Assembly (NCBI RefSeq): GCF_014698795.1
Contig: NZ_JACJTR010000009.1
Location: 1 to 64,000, forward strand
Reading direction: 5' to 3'
DNA from: Nostoc sp. FACHB-892
GTDB taxonomy: Bacteria; Cyanobacteriota; Cyanobacteriia; Cyanobacteriales; Nostocaceae
DNA length: 64,000 nt
Within the stretch, counting starts at the first letter, position 1. Each line of letters opens with the position of its first letter. Made by a program: the position numbers and the translations under genes. The notes under the pieces were generated by a model. It saw only the letters and a list, made by a program, of their open reading frames with translations. It was not told the origin of the DNA and did not search any database. Of the stretch, positions 28,001-37,039 are shown piece by piece.

Positions 28001-28882
28001 AATCGTCTTCAAATGCTCCGGCTCATCTTGCGTCTCCCAATTCTCAATAATTCCCTCACGTACCAACTCTTCCACCCAGTCCGCATCCCCTAGTCCCCAA
28101 TTCCTAGTCTCCAGTCCCCCCTGCACCAGCAACTTACAAACTTTTTGCGTTAAAAACGGCTGTCCTCCCGTCCAGTGCAGCACCACTTGCATGAACTCTT
28201 GAGAATCACCCAGTTCTACCAATCCCTGTGCCAAGGGTTGCGCTTCTTGGAGTTGAAAGCCAGTTAAATCAATTGCCCGTCCAATATTAAAAGGTGTCCG
28301 GCGTTTATCTTGAATCAAATCTGAGGGCGTAGATACGCCAATCAAAGCAAAGGTGAGGCGATTATATTCAGGATGGTCTGCTCGTCGGTTGTAGCAATCG
28401 CGGATAACTGCAAAAAAGTCATCTAAGTTGAATGAAAGACTCAGAATGCTGTCAATTTCATCAATAAAAATAACAATCTTTTCAGTAATTGTTTTTAGTA
28501 AAACCGTTTCAATAAATTTGCTCAAATGCTGCACTGGTGAAAGCAAAGCGTTATCAGTCCACCAAGTATCTAAATCAAAAGTTGTATAAATATTCAAACT
28601 TCCCACCAGAGTATCAATCACCCCGGCATACCACTGTTCTGGGGTAATATCTGCCGTCCCAATAGCTGTAATATCAACAACAGCACAAGCAAATCCCTCT
28701 TTTTGCAACTGCTGCATTACCCGCACCCGCAAGCTAGATTTCCCCATCTGCCGGGAATTGAGTACATAACAAAAATCCCCAGCCTTCAAGCCTTCATAGA
28801 GGTCACGGTCAGCTTGCCGTCTAACATAAGTTGGTGCATTTTGAGGCAGACTACCACCGACTTGATATTGGTACTGGGTCAT
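25091..28882 (-). CDS. AAA_35 ATPase - membrane helix - coiled coil - 13x WD40 protein
   Basis: About 1263 residues from the second ATG ([14 protein letters not shown]). The N-terminal AAA_35-type NTPase covers about 1-360, with a degenerate P-loop [10 protein letters not shown] near residue 45 and Walker [13 protein letters not shown]. One membrane helix follows near 450-470 ([18 protein letters not shown]), then a long Lys/Ala/Gln coiled coil (about 475-640). From about 700 there are 13 WD40 repeats of exactly 42 residues. The repeats are almost identical ([25 protein letters not shown]), and differences sit mainly in the three residues after HS and the residue before DNTIKLW. It is a large signalling or recognition scaffold of NLR-like layout; the ligand is unknown. 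A short STRR-derived insertion ([12 protein letters not shown]) sits in the ATPase region. Confidence 0.9.
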   Translation of the reverse strand: MTQYQYQVGGSLPQNAPTYVRRQADRDLYEGLKAGDFCYVLNSRQMGKSSLRVRVMQQLQKEGFACAVVDITAIGTADITPEQWYAGVIDTLVGSLNIYTTFDLDTWWTDNALLSPVQHLSKFIETVLLKTITEKIVIFIDEIDSILSLSFNLDDFFAVIRDCYNRRADHPEYNRLTFALIGVSTPSDLIQDKRRTPFNIGRAIDLTGFQLQEAQPLAQGLVELGDSQEFMQVVLHWTGGQPFLTQKVCKLLVQGGLETRNWGLGDADWVEELVREGIIENWETQDEPEHLKTIRDRILQSGEQRTGRLLGLYQQILQQGEIATDDSSEQTELRLTGLVVKREGKLRIYNRIYAEVFKQEWCDKILANLRPYSDALNAWVESEKQDESRLLRGNTLQSAQVWAVGKSLSDLDYQFLAASQDLEKRNVQKQLEAEEQAKLVLAEANRKANQRISIGSVVLGFALVGAIASGIFAQQSIQQANYAKTDLKTAKTEAEAQRQKNERISQQAKNTEARQKAAEAREKQANKNLISVKANLGKANQQFKAATKKAKFAEEDAKKATIEKQLAQKQAGKAQSDLKVADIARKNALKGLNKAQQQQQQAQRDLKTAEIAKAEAEVALNNALIATQLEQGVTNTLQLFEASREFDALLLAMETAGTLKSLVKDKQSLADYPAYSPLFSLQRILSSTNIREQNRLEGHSEEVYSVVFSPDGKTLASASLDNTIKLWNLDTGKEITTLRGHSNDVNSVVFSPDGKTLASASDDNTIKLWNRDTGKEITTLSGHSSWVRSVVFSPDGKTLASASVDNTIKLWNLDTRKEITTLSGHSSWVRSVVFSPDGKTLASASGDNTIKLWNMDTGKEITTLRGHSDSVISVVFSPDGKTLASASADNTIKLWNLDTRKEITTLSEHSAPVISVVFSPDGKTLASASADNTIKLWNLDTRKEITTLSGHSSWVRSVVFSPDGKTLASASADNTIKLWNLDTRKEITTLSGHSAPVRSVVFSPDGKTLASASSDNTIKLWNLDTRKEITTLSGHSNYVSSVVFSPDGKTLASASSDNTIKLWNLDTGKEITTLSGHSSWVRSVVFSPDGKTLASASADNTIKLWNLDTRKEITTLSGHSNYVSSVVFSPDGKTLASASADNTIKLWNLDTRKEITTLSEHSNWVYSVVFSPDGKTLASASRDNTIKLWNLDTRKEITTLRGHSNWVNSVVFSPDGKTLASTSADNTIKLWNLNLDDLLAQGCSWLTSYLISRPDAVKVCSGR
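25180..26800 (-). repeat. 126-bp tandem repeat tract encoding WD40 blades
   Basis: Thirteen nearly identical 126-bp units in tandem. Identity extends to synonymous positions (for example the CATCCGGGCTGAAGACGAC block recurs in every unit), showing recent amplification or gene conversion instead of old divergence. Confidence 0.9.
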
Positions 28883-29041
28883 AAACAATTAAAAATTAAA
28901 AATTAAAAATTATGAAATACAACGTGAGTTTTACAAACCTCCCCCTTCCCCAACTTGAACTTTAGTTAAAGTCTTTCCCTCTCCGAATCGGAGAGGGACG
29001 GTTTTACGTAGTAAAACCAGGGAGAGGTCATAATTACAAGA

Positions 29042-29668
29042 TTACGAATTACGAATTAATTGAGCTATGTGTTTTAACACTTTCAAAACAATATATATGT
29101 CATCACGACTATCTAAAGCAAACAAATCAGATAGAGCGTATTGTGGAGTTTCAGTTTTTAGCAGTTTGATAAATCTAAATTCATTACCATTGGTGACAAA
29201 CCCAAAAACAGGTTTTGCCGAAGTTGCATCTGCCAACATATAAGCCAATGCTTGTGGAATTGCTGGCACTAAGGAGTAATCTGCTCGTTTTGCCTCAATA
29301 ACGAGAACCCAAAGTGGAGGATGGAACACTAAGATGTCAATACGTCCTCTGATAATGATGCCTTCGTCTTCAGAAGAAATTCTGACCTCTTGTTCTGAGG
29401 CGATGTAGAAAGGCGGTTGATAAAAACCTGCTAGGCGCAATAGTGGAGATAGCACTACCATTTTGACTACAGGTTCTAAAATAGGATATTTCGATAGATG
29501 CAAATATTCTGTCTTGACTTCGTTGAGAGATTGCTTTTCTAAATCACTCAACTCAGGTAAATCTTGCTGCCACTCTGAAAAAAAAAGTTCGTCGTCTGCA
29601 AGGTGTAGACCAAATTCATCGATGAGTTGGGCTAGGGTGATATCTCTTCCTTGAATAACTTGAACCAT
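29042..29668 (-). CDS. PD-(D/E)xK nuclease-like protein (restriction subunit N-terminal type)
   Basis: A 208-residue protein whose centre reads GRIDILVF...LWVLVIEAKR. Asp111, Glu125 and Lys127 form the D-(E)xK catalytic triad of the restriction-endonuclease fold, in the context seen in type I restriction R-subunit N-termini and related standalone cyanobacterial proteins. The C-terminal part (TNGNEFRFIKLLK, then a helical end) is the usual continuation. There is no helicase or methylase next to it, so a classical restriction role is not supported. It lies between the AAA_35-WD40 and CHAT-AAA_35 genes on the same strand. Confidence 0.75.
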   Translation of the reverse strand: MVQVIQGRDITLAQLIDEFGLHLADDELFFSEWQQDLPELSDLEKQSLNEVKTEYLHLSKYPILEPVVKMVVLSPLLRLAGFYQPPFYIASEQEVRISSEDEGIIIRGRIDILVFHPPLWVLVIEAKRADYSLVPAIPQALAYMLADATSAKPVFGFVTNGNEFRFIKLLKTETPQYALSDLFALDSRDDIYIVLKVLKHIAQLIRNS

Positions 29669-29734
29669 TGTTAAACCTTTTTGTTAAATGGTAATTGCAG
29701 ATGAAAGTATTTCAGGTCTTCCTGATGTACTTTT

Positions 29735-31375
29735 TTAATTTTTAATTCCCAAGCGATCGCAAAAATATTGACGATACAATTCACACAGTGGCACTACTTG
29801 ATTACCTTGAAACTTAACTAACCCCATACTGCGGAGTTTAAACGCTTCAGTTGTGCCTACATCCACAGCGCGATTTGCCATCATCGCTTGTTTGACGGCA
29901 GCTAGCAATTCTGCATCCTCTTGCAAGTTCAGCCAATGGCGGCGTAAATGGTCACTGTAAGGACCTTCTTCAGTTGCCGCGATTTTTTGCAGATTTTCCA
30001 GCGTCATCCTACCACGGGCAATTTCATAAAGCGCTACCCGCACTAAATAAGGATGACCACCGACGAGTGTCATTAATTCTTCAATTTGTGATTCAGGCCA
30101 ATTGAGTCCGTGACGCTGTACTAAGTCTTGTACTTGTATTTGATTTAAGTCTGGTAATTCAATGGGTAAGCCTACATTAAAAGGCGACTGATTAATATTG
30201 AGCGGGATATAAACTTCCTTAGAATGCACAATCACCAACCGGAGATTTTTCCAAATTGTTTCATTCTTTGACCGTTCATGCCAAGCTCGTAGTAATCCAA
30301 AGAAATCAGCAGCAATTTTGGGATGCTTGAAGACTTCATCAACTTCATCTAAACCCAAAGCTATGGGGCTATTAATCGCGGGTAATAAATACCGTTGAAA
30401 GTAATTTGTACATTTATTCTTGCTACCTAAAACACCTTTCCAATACTCGTCTAGCTTCTCTGGTAGATTCAATTCGTAAGTAATGCTGGCGCAGAACCAC
30501 TGCAAAAACTGATCTAAATTAGCGAGAAATTCTGCATCGGCTGACTGGAAATTTACAGGTGCTGTCTGATAGTTATGTTGATTAGCATGATGGAGAACCC
30601 GCGACATGAGCGAAGTTTTGCCCATCTGCCGGGGAGCTTTGATGCGAATTAAAGCTCCTGGTTGAAGAATCGCTTGATAACAGTCTACCTCAATAGGCGA
30701 TCGCTCGACATAGAAAGCAGAGTTGAGAGATACCTGCCCTTCTGGATTTTCTAAGGAGACTGCTGGTTGTATCTCGTTATCGGGAATAGTTTCCTTAGCA
30801 GAGATAGCAGCTTGCGGATTGTTCCGACTTTTCAGCACTGGGGTAGAAGACTCTGGAATACTTTCTAAATCAATGGCGCTACAGCCAAACTCATAAGCAT
30901 CCTCATAAGACCTATCAGCACCCAGTGCATCATAAAAGCCTACCGCAAATTTAATTGCCGCCCTGTCACCAATTGCCCGATTCATCCCAACTACGCAGTT
31001 AATGTGTTGGTGAATGGACTCAGCTTGTACCTCGCTATAACAGGCATTTAATAATACACACTCAATTTTGTCTTTAAATAACTTAAATAGCCTTGCCAGT
31101 GACTCTGTACTCACCAGCTGCATTTGCCCTGTATTATTTTCCAAGGCTAAACCTTGATTTCCTCCACCATGTCCAGAAAAATGGATGATATGAGGATTAT
31201 GATCTAAAAGCGCACGCCGCAAATCGTCAGGACGCACCGCCCATTTAGTAATCAGTTCAAACTTATCTCGGCTGCGAGAGCGTTGCAAGCCGTCCTGAAT
31301 TTCCCTTACTTCCTCGTCCAAGCGAAGTTTATCTGTCGTTGTGGGATTAGCTGACACAATCAGGATTTTTTTCAC
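29735..31375 (-). CDS. CHAT-domain protease fused to AAA_35 ATPase
   Basis: A 546-residue protein. The N-terminal CHAT (caspase-HetF-associated) peptidase has catalytic His69 (IHFSGHGGG) and Cys112 (VLLNACYSE). After a linker, an AAA_35-type NTPase starts near 215, with P-loop APRQMGKTSL at 247-256 and Walker B IALGLDEVDEVF, and a winged-helix-like C-terminal end. CHAT proteases are activated effectors in caspase-like signalling, and the ATPase probably acts as the switch. The same AAA_35 type heads the giant WD40 protein upstream, suggesting related control logic. Confidence 0.88.
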   Translation of the reverse strand: MKKILIVSANPTTTDKLRLDEEVREIQDGLQRSRSRDKFELITKWAVRPDDLRRALLDHNPHIIHFSGHGGGNQGLALENNTGQMQLVSTESLARLFKLFKDKIECVLLNACYSEVQAESIHQHINCVVGMNRAIGDRAAIKFAVGFYDALGADRSYEDAYEFGCSAIDLESIPESSTPVLKSRNNPQAAISAKETIPDNEIQPAVSLENPEGQVSLNSAFYVERSPIEVDCYQAILQPGALIRIKAPRQMGKTSLMSRVLHHANQHNYQTAPVNFQSADAEFLANLDQFLQWFCASITYELNLPEKLDEYWKGVLGSKNKCTNYFQRYLLPAINSPIALGLDEVDEVFKHPKIAADFFGLLRAWHERSKNETIWKNLRLVIVHSKEVYIPLNINQSPFNVGLPIELPDLNQIQVQDLVQRHGLNWPESQIEELMTLVGGHPYLVRVALYEIARGRMTLENLQKIAATEEGPYSDHLRRHWLNLQEDAELLAAVKQAMMANRAVDVGTTEAFKLRSMGLVKFQGNQVVPLCELYRQYFCDRLGIKN

Positions 31376-31443
31376 AGCGCTATCAACTATTGAATGCAGG
31401 CTTCTGGCTTAGATGTAGTTTACTACAGCAAGTAACTAGACAA

Positions 31444-31716
31444 TTACTGATAGTGCATTACCGTTAATGAGCCTTTGATACTCGCCAACGAGTCTTTAAT
31501 ACTCGTGAATAAGTCTTTGATACTCGCCAACGAGTCTTTAATACTCGTGAATGAGTCTTTGATACTCGCCAACGAGTCTTTAATACTCGTGAATAAGTCT
31601 TTGATACTCGCCAACGAGTCTTTAATACTCGTGAATGAGTCTTTGATACTCGCCGCCGAGTTTTTAATACTCGTGAATGAGTCTTTGATACTCGCCGACG
31701 AGTCTTTGATACTCAT
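31444..31716 (-). CDS. Possible heptad-repeat peptide (SIKDSxx), translation unproven
   Basis: A 90-codon minus-strand frame of twelve seven-residue units: SIKDSFT, SIKDSLA, SIKDLFT and similar. Ile at position 2 and Leu/Phe at position 6 give the 3-4 hydrophobic spacing of a coiled coil. Start chosen at the ATG opening the first unit. The DNA is a 21-bp repeat, and the plus strand is equally open because of the period, so coding cannot be proven. No ribosome binding site stands out. It lies between the CHAT protein gene and the kinase gene. Confidence 0.35.
   Translation of the reverse strand: MSIKDSSASIKDSFTSIKNSAASIKDSFTSIKDSLASIKDLFTSIKDSLASIKDSFTSIKDSLASIKDLFTSIKDSLASIKGSLTVMHYQ
31465..31716. 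repeat. 21-bp tandem repeat array (12 units), palindromic
   Basis: Alternating 21-bp half units, one with ACTCGccaaCGAGT and one with ACTCGtgaaTGAGT, so each unit is a small dyad. Twelve units occur with few changes. It is not CRISPR, because units abut with no unique spacers. Confidence 0.85.
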
Positions 31717-31849
31717 GAAAATGATAAGAATTTTCACAAGCCTGTGGAATACATATAATTGTAGGAGCACAATATATTGTGCCCCTACGCGTGTAATCTA
31801 TTCACTTGAAAACCGTTATAATCTTTAGCCAGATGCGACCTAATTAATC

Positions 31850-32908
31850 TTAATCTCCGGTTTTTTCTTGGCAACTTGCGTTTAAATCAAAACTTTGACA
31901 TTCTGTAGCTTCCAGTAATTGCCTAACCGTATCACTAGGTTGACAACTCATCAAAGTTGCCCCCATTGCAGCCAACATCACAACAGTGCCTAGCCCCAAC
32001 ACAGTAATTCGTTTTTTAAGTTTGATTGTACTGACTAAAGTATTTATCCCAGTGGCACTACCAACAACCTCAATTGCCTTAAGTGCTTCTAAAGCGATAG
32101 CCGCATTAGCATAGCGACGTTTTCGATTGCGTTCCACCATTTTCATCAACCACCGCCGGAAACGCGGACTGATGTGAGGAACTAATTGCTGAAAATTAAA
32201 GCGATAGTTATCATCAATTAATTTCCCAATTTCAACAGAACGGGTATTAGTAAGTAAGCAAATCAGTGTTGCTCCTAAACTATATAAATCTGATGCCTCA
32301 GTCAGGGAATGACCAAACTGTTCCTCCGGTGGCATAAAACCTGGAGTTCCTGCTACAAAACTACTCAGAGCTAGTTTTGCACCTTGTATCCTAGCCAAAC
32401 CAAAATCAACCAGATAAGCATTTAGTTGTTTATCAACCAAAATATTTGCTGGTTTAATATCCCGATGAATAATTGGCGGAATTTGCTTTTGTAGATAAAC
32501 CAAAATCTCTAAAATTGACAAAGCAATTTGCTTAATTTCTTCTGGATTAAAGCTGCTCGTCAAGCCTAAAGATGGGGCATTCTTATATTCCTGCACCAGA
32601 TAAAAAGCCCCTGGTATTTCAAAAGAATCTACATAGCGAGGAATGCGAGGATGATTTAGTTGCTGCAAAATTTCGATTTCGCGCTGATATGCTTTTACAC
32701 CTGATAAATCAGCATCCGCACGAGCAAAGCAAAACTCTTTAATCACCACTTGTTGCTTAGAGTTGAGGACATTAGCTAAATAAGTAATGCGTCCCCCTTC
32801 TCGGTTGCGTCCTAGTTCGCTGATAATTTGATAGCCTTGTTTGGAAAAATCTGGATGGTGATTTAAGGGAATTGCCCTTTTATATTCATTACGCACATCA
32901 AGCTCCAT
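31850..32908 (-). CDS. Ser/Thr protein kinase, membrane-anchored
   Basis: A 352-residue kinase from the ATG of MELDVRNEYK; an upstream ATG adds 12 hydrophobic, non-conserved residues. Hanks motifs include Lys57 (VIKEF), catalytic loop HRDIKPANI (148-156), DFGLA (168-172) and GTPGFMPPEE in the activation segment. The glycine-rich loop is atypical (LGRNREGGRITYLA). A membrane helix near 305-325 (VLGLGTVVMLAAMGATLM) is followed by a short Cys-containing external tail (ECQSFDLNASCQ). It probably phosphorylates cytosolic targets in response to an envelope signal. It is upstream of, and co-oriented with, the CHAT and AAA_35 genes. Confidence 0.88.
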   Translation of the reverse strand: MELDVRNEYKRAIPLNHHPDFSKQGYQIISELGRNREGGRITYLANVLNSKQQVVIKEFCFARADADLSGVKAYQREIEILQQLNHPRIPRYVDSFEIPGAFYLVQEYKNAPSLGLTSSFNPEEIKQIALSILEILVYLQKQIPPIIHRDIKPANILVDKQLNAYLVDFGLARIQGAKLALSSFVAGTPGFMPPEEQFGHSLTEASDLYSLGATLICLLTNTRSVEIGKLIDDNYRFNFQQLVPHISPRFRRWLMKMVERNRKRRYANAAIALEALKAIEVVGSATGINTLVSTIKLKKRITVLGLGTVVMLAAMGATLMSCQPSDTVRQLLEATECQSFDLNASCQEKTGD

Positions 32909-33055
32909 TACAAACCATACGAGTTTGATTCTGTCAAGGTGCAATTCAAAAAATTAATACCCATTCATCCAGATTGTTAGTCCCATTTCTACCCTGCATG
33001 GGCCAAGGCGCATCAGCAGAAAGTGCCTTTGCATTTGCGTCTTGGCGGGAAATAG

Positions 33056-33949
33056 TTAACTTTGGGCTAGCCAATCGACAATCTGGGCATTAACAACATC
33101 CGGAACCTCATCGTGGGGACAATGACCGGCATTGGGAATGGGAACAATTTTGATTTCTTTGCCATTCTCACGCGCCTTTTCGTAAATCTTTGCCCCGGTA
33201 ATTGGTGTCCAAGGATCGTCAGCACCCCAAATTACTAATAGAGGACGTTCTACTTTGGGCAAAAGTTCCTCTGGACTAGGTCCAGGAGGGGCTGTGAGAA
33301 TAGATGCGAAAACTTGCTGCGCTCCTGGGTCGCAAGAAGGAGTATAAAGTAAATCGACTAATTCATCGGTGACGGCTTCACGCTTTTTGTAAACTTGGTA
33401 GAGAGTACGGCGAATTTGGGCTTTTTGGCGGATGCGGTTATAGACAAATTTACCTGTAATTGGCGATCGCACAAAGCGATTAAAAGTTGACATCACAATC
33501 CGTAGCGGCGGGTTCAATTCGTGGGGACGATGGCTCAAACCACCCGCAGAGTTAATTAAAATACCACCAGCAGCAATTTCTGGATGTTCTACCAGTACAA
33601 TTAAGCTTAAAAGTGCGCCAATGGAGTTGCCAATAAATACAGCAGGTTCGTGTATGTGTGCTGTGCAGAAATCTTTCAGCAGTTCCACCCAAACTTCCAC
33701 AGTGTAATCAATCGGCGCTTTATCGGAACCGCCAAAACCTAAAAGGTCTATAGCAAACACTTGGTAGCCAGCATTAGCTAAAACTGGGATATTTTTGCGC
33801 CAGTGTCCAATGGAAGCACCGAAGCCGTGAACCAGTACCAAAGGTCGTCCTGTGCCCATGACAGTGTACTGGATTTTGTAGCCCTGCCAAGTCCAAAAGA
33901 ATTTTTCAAAGGCATCTTGAGTTGCAAGCGGCTGTGTCGTTACAGTCAT
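33056..33949 (-). CDS. Alpha/beta hydrolase (serine type)
   Basis: A 297-residue hydrolase. Motifs are LVHGFGASIGHW for the oxyanion hole, nucleophile Ser109 in IGNSIGALL, acid in WGADDPWTP and catalytic His in NAGHCPHDE. It resembles the plastid/cyanobacterial branch acting on lipophilic esters (for example chlorophyll or prenyl-ester hydrolases), judged only from overall pattern. The substrate is unproven. Divergently transcribed from the MBL-fold gene at 34111. Confidence 0.82.
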   Translation of the reverse strand: MTVTTQPLATQDAFEKFFWTWQGYKIQYTVMGTGRPLVLVHGFGASIGHWRKNIPVLANAGYQVFAIDLLGFGGSDKAPIDYTVEVWVELLKDFCTAHIHEPAVFIGNSIGALLSLIVLVEHPEIAAGGILINSAGGLSHRPHELNPPLRIVMSTFNRFVRSPITGKFVYNRIRQKAQIRRTLYQVYKKREAVTDELVDLLYTPSCDPGAQQVFASILTAPPGPSPEELLPKVERPLLVIWGADDPWTPITGAKIYEKARENGKEIKIVPIPNAGHCPHDEVPDVVNAQIVDWLAQS

Positions 33950-34110
33950 TATGAAGATTAATAAAGTCTTTCTTAAATATACTAATGTTCTCTGACCGCA
34001 AAGAGTCTGAAGAAAATGCCATAGTCTTTACCCCATAACCTACTTTGAATTGGAGTGCAATAAAGCTGACACCATTGATAATGAAGGTAGACTTATCTTC
34101 ATAAATTTTT

Positions 34111-34890
34111 ATGTTCTTAACTTGGTTAGACAGCAACTCTTGGTTACTGGAAATCGGCGGAAAACGAATACTGATTGACCCTTGGCTGGTTGGTTCGTTA
34201 ATTTTCAGCAACTTGGATTGGCTATTTAAAGGGTCGCGATCGCAAAACCGTCCAATACCAGATAATATTGATTTGATCTTGCTATCTCAGGGTTTAGAAG
34301 ACCATGCTCACCCGCCAACGCTTAAGCTGCTCGACCACAGCATCAAGGTTGTAGCTTCTCCCAATGCAGCCAAGGTAGTACAGCAATTAGGTTACACCCA
34401 GGTAACAGTATTGCCTCATGGTGAAACTTTCACTTTAAATAATCAAGTTGAAATCAAGGCTTTCCCCGGTTCGTCCATTGGCCCTACTCTGGTGGAAAAT
34501 AGTTATCTCCTCAAAGAATTGGAGAGTGGTTTAACCCTATACTATGAGCCTCATGGGGAGCATTCTCCACAACTTCAGCAAGCTGCACCCATCGATGTAG
34601 TGATTACACCGTTTATTGACATGACGTTGCCTTTGCTTGGGCCAATTATTAAAGGAAACAATAGTGCCTTAAAAGTAGTAAAGTCTTTACAGCCTCAAGT
34701 AATATTACCGACTGCGGCTGGTGGGGATGTGGCGTTTGAGGGATTGTTGATGAAACTCATTCAGACTAAAGGAAGTGCTGAAGAATTTCGTTCGTTACTA
34801 GAGAAAAACAATCTTTCGACGCGGGTACTTGAGCCAAAACCAGGCGATCGCTTTGAACTACCATTAGAAAAGCGAGCATTAGCAATCTAA
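34111..34890 (+). CDS. MBL-fold protein with altered metal motif
   Basis: A 259-residue metallo-beta-lactamase-fold protein of the UlaG-like group. It opens with FLTWLDSNSWLLEIGGKRILIDPW, the usual substrate-side strand. The position of the HxHxDH motif reads SQGLEDHAHP: Asp-His is retained but the first two His are replaced by Ser and Gly. Later ligand regions (YEPHGEH, PTAAGG) are also atypical. It may bind one metal or none. Plant and cyanobacterial relatives share this pattern as I recall, so it may be a genuine subfamily rather than a decayed gene. Confidence 0.75.
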   Translation: MFLTWLDSNSWLLEIGGKRILIDPWLVGSLIFSNLDWLFKGSRSQNRPIPDNIDLILLSQGLEDHAHPPTLKLLDHSIKVVASPNAAKVVQQLGYTQVTVLPHGETFTLNNQVEIKAFPGSSIGPTLVENSYLLKELESGLTLYYEPHGEHSPQLQQAAPIDVVITPFIDMTLPLLGPIIKGNNSALKVVKSLQPQVILPTAAGGDVAFEGLLMKLIQTKGSAEEFRSLLEKNNLSTRVLEPKPGDRFELPLEKRALAI

Positions 34891-34900
34891 GTTGCACCTA

Positions 34901-34981
34901 GCCCTAGCGATTACAAATCAAAGTTTTCAACCCGCGCAGCCGGGTTTCGTCTGTGTAGCCACGATTTCTAGTCGCCAGGGC
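34901..34981. repeat. Palindromic interspersed element (family D)
   Basis: An 81-bp element with imperfect terminal inverted repeats (GCCCTAGCGATT at the left, AGTCGCCAGGGC at the right) and a central AACCCG/CGGGTT hairpin. It lies exactly between two convergent genes and could also serve as a bidirectional transcription stop. This type of sequence recurs in Nostoc genomes in my experience; only one copy is in this window. Confidence 0.6.
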
Positions 34982-34986
34982 TAATT

Positions 34987-36009
34987 TTATTCCATAGCTG
35001 AATTATTTTGCATATTATACACTTCTCTAATCGGAAAAGGAATTTGAATTCCTGCTTCCTGATAGCGTTTGTGTAATTTTTTGACAAATAGATGTTTCCC
35101 AATACGCTGATCAAAGTATTCATTTACGCGCATATAAAGCGTAAAATCTATACTAAAATCATTGAAAGTATGGAATCTAATATATGGTTCAATTTCTTTT
35201 AATTCCGGTGCAATTTCTTGCATGACTTCTTTGGCAACTTCTACAGTCACTTTTTCCACTTGTTCCAAGTCGCTATCATAACTTACACCCACATCCATTG
35301 TTAAAGTAATTTCCTTTGCGGGTAAATGATAGTTTGTAAAAATTGCAGAAGACAATTTAGAATTGGGAACAATGACTACATTATTGGAAATTTCTTTAAT
35401 TGTCGTATTTCGCCAAGAAATATCTATAACATATCCTTCTTGCCCCGCGTCTAATTTTACATAGTCTCCGGTTCTAACTTGTTTAGAAATAACTAAGTAA
35501 AAGCCAGAAAATAAATTCGCAAGTGTGTCTTGAAGTGCCAAACCAACTGCTAGTCCACCAATACCTAAAGTCGTGACTATTGGCGTAATTTGAACACCCA
35601 GCGTTTGCAATATGATTAATGTTCCTAAAACTAAAACAGTAATCTTAGCAAGGTTAGAAATTAGTGATGTGGGAACACCTTCTGTTCTGCGAATAAATAA
35701 ATTAACAAAACCAGCAGCCAATCTTGATAAAACTAGGGTTACTGAATACAGCAATGCGATCGTCAGAACTTTTTGCAGCACGATCGCAATATCTGGCTTG
35801 AGAGGAGAACTTAGAATTGCCCAAAAAAAACCGGCAATGACAAACCAAATAAATGTCATTCGGTGCAGGGAATGAAATATAATATTACCCCCGGCAATTC
35901 GTTTATTATTAACGAATGTTTCCAGTTTTTTGAAGATAACTTTTTCACCAATTATTCCAGCCAGTAAGCCAGCTAGAATAAATCCAATAGGTGTAATCCA
36001 TTCAATCAT
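34987..36009 (-). CDS. MscS-family small-conductance mechanosensitive channel
   Basis: A 340-residue MscS-type channel. Four membrane segments lie in the first ~180 residues. The pore-lining helix shows the Gly/Ala-rich pattern GIGGLAVGLALQDTLANLFSG, followed by the beta domain (VRTGDYVKLDAGQEGYVIDISWRNTTIKE) and the C-terminal alpha/beta domain. It should release small solutes on membrane tension during hypo-osmotic shock. It is longer than E. coli MscS at the N-terminus by one helix. Monocistronic. Confidence 0.9.
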   Translation of the reverse strand: MIEWITPIGFILAGLLAGIIGEKVIFKKLETFVNNKRIAGGNIIFHSLHRMTFIWFVIAGFFWAILSSPLKPDIAIVLQKVLTIALLYSVTLVLSRLAAGFVNLFIRRTEGVPTSLISNLAKITVLVLGTLIILQTLGVQITPIVTTLGIGGLAVGLALQDTLANLFSGFYLVISKQVRTGDYVKLDAGQEGYVIDISWRNTTIKEISNNVVIVPNSKLSSAIFTNYHLPAKEITLTMDVGVSYDSDLEQVEKVTVEVAKEVMQEIAPELKEIEPYIRFHTFNDFSIDFTLYMRVNEYFDQRIGKHLFVKKLHKRYQEAGIQIPFPIREVYNMQNNSAME

Positions 36010-36120
36010 ATGAATTTTAAATTTGGAATTTTAGATTTAGGATAACAGCATTTTTGCTGTGATTATGGCTAAATTTTACCTTGTTATTTGTCGGATTAGC
36101 TGCTTGAGATTTTCTGGATT

Positions 36121-37038
36121 ATGGACTTGCCAATTGTTTACCACCCAGATTACATTGCTCCTTTACCTGAAGGACATCGCTTCCCGATGTCTAAGTTCCG
36201 AAAACTCTACGAATTGCTGTTAGCTGATGGTGTGGCTAATCAAGGACAATTTCACACTCCCGAACGTCCGCCTTTAGAATTGATAGAGTTAGTCCATACC
36301 CCAAACTACGTTAAAGCTTACTGTGAAGGAACCCTAGATCCCAAAGCACAGCGTCGCATTGGTTTGCCTTGGAGTCCAGCATTAGCGAATCGTACCTGTG
36401 TAGCGGTAGGTGGTACAATACTCACTGCGAAACTAGCACTAAATCAAGGTTTAGCTTGTAATACTGCTGGTGGAACTCATCATGCCTTTCCTAATTATGG
36501 GTCTGGTTTTTGTATTTTCAACGATTTAGCGATCGCCTGTCGCGTTTTACAAAAAATTGGACTCGTCCAAAAAATCCTAATTGTAGATTTGGATGTACAT
36601 CAAGGAGACGGTACCGCTTTTATATTCCAAGACGACGACAGCGTTTTTACTTTCTCCATGCACTGCGAAGTCAATTTTCCCGGTACTAAACAAAACAGCG
36701 ATTTGGATGTCCCTTTGCCAGTGGGAATGGAGGATGATGCTTATTTACAAACTTTGGCGAATTACTTAGCAGATTTATTATCTAAAGTCAAGCCAGATTT
36801 AGTATTTTATGATGCTGGGGTTGACCCTCATATAGGCGATCGCTTGGGCAAATTAGCCTTAACTGATGCTGGCATTTTCCGCCGAGAAATGCAGGTTTTA
36901 AGTACCTGTATGAGTAGTGGTTATCCTGTCGCTTGCGTCATTGGTGGCGGTTATGCTGATGATATGAAATCTTTAGTTTGGCGACACTCTCTATTGCATC
37001 GGGCCGCTAGCGAAGTTTACCATCAATATAAACTTTGA
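36121..37038 (+). CDS. Histone-deacetylase-family amidohydrolase
   Basis: A 305-residue member of the HDAC/acetoin-utilisation/acetylpolyamine amidohydrolase superfamily. The paired active-site His are His120-His121 (GGTHHAFP), zinc ligands Asp158 and His160 (DLDVHQGDG) and a later Asp in YDAGVDPHIGD. The general enzyme activity is zinc-dependent deacetylation of acetyl-lysine or small acetylated amines in the cytosol. The bacterial substrate is not deducible. The start ATG gives the family N-terminus LPIVYHPDY. Confidence 0.88.
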   Translation: MDLPIVYHPDYIAPLPEGHRFPMSKFRKLYELLLADGVANQGQFHTPERPPLELIELVHTPNYVKAYCEGTLDPKAQRRIGLPWSPALANRTCVAVGGTILTAKLALNQGLACNTAGGTHHAFPNYGSGFCIFNDLAIACRVLQKIGLVQKILIVDLDVHQGDGTAFIFQDDDSVFTFSMHCEVNFPGTKQNSDLDVPLPVGMEDDAYLQTLANYLADLLSKVKPDLVFYDAGVDPHIGDRLGKLALTDAGIFRREMQVLSTCMSSGYPVACVIGGGYADDMKSLVWRHSLLHRAASEVYHQYKL

Positions 37039-37039
37039 T

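Noticed and set aside
29042..29668. Type I restriction system
   Set aside because: Only the nuclease-type N-terminal domain is present; no HsdS, HsdM or helicase part adjoins it.
31465..31716. CRISPR array with short palindromic repeats
   Set aside because: Dyad repeats are continuous with no spacer sequence; it is a simple tandem repeat.
31475..31828. Plus-strand frame of 117 codons through the 21-bp repeat
   Set aside because: Open for the same periodic reason; no ribosome binding site and a low-complexity product.
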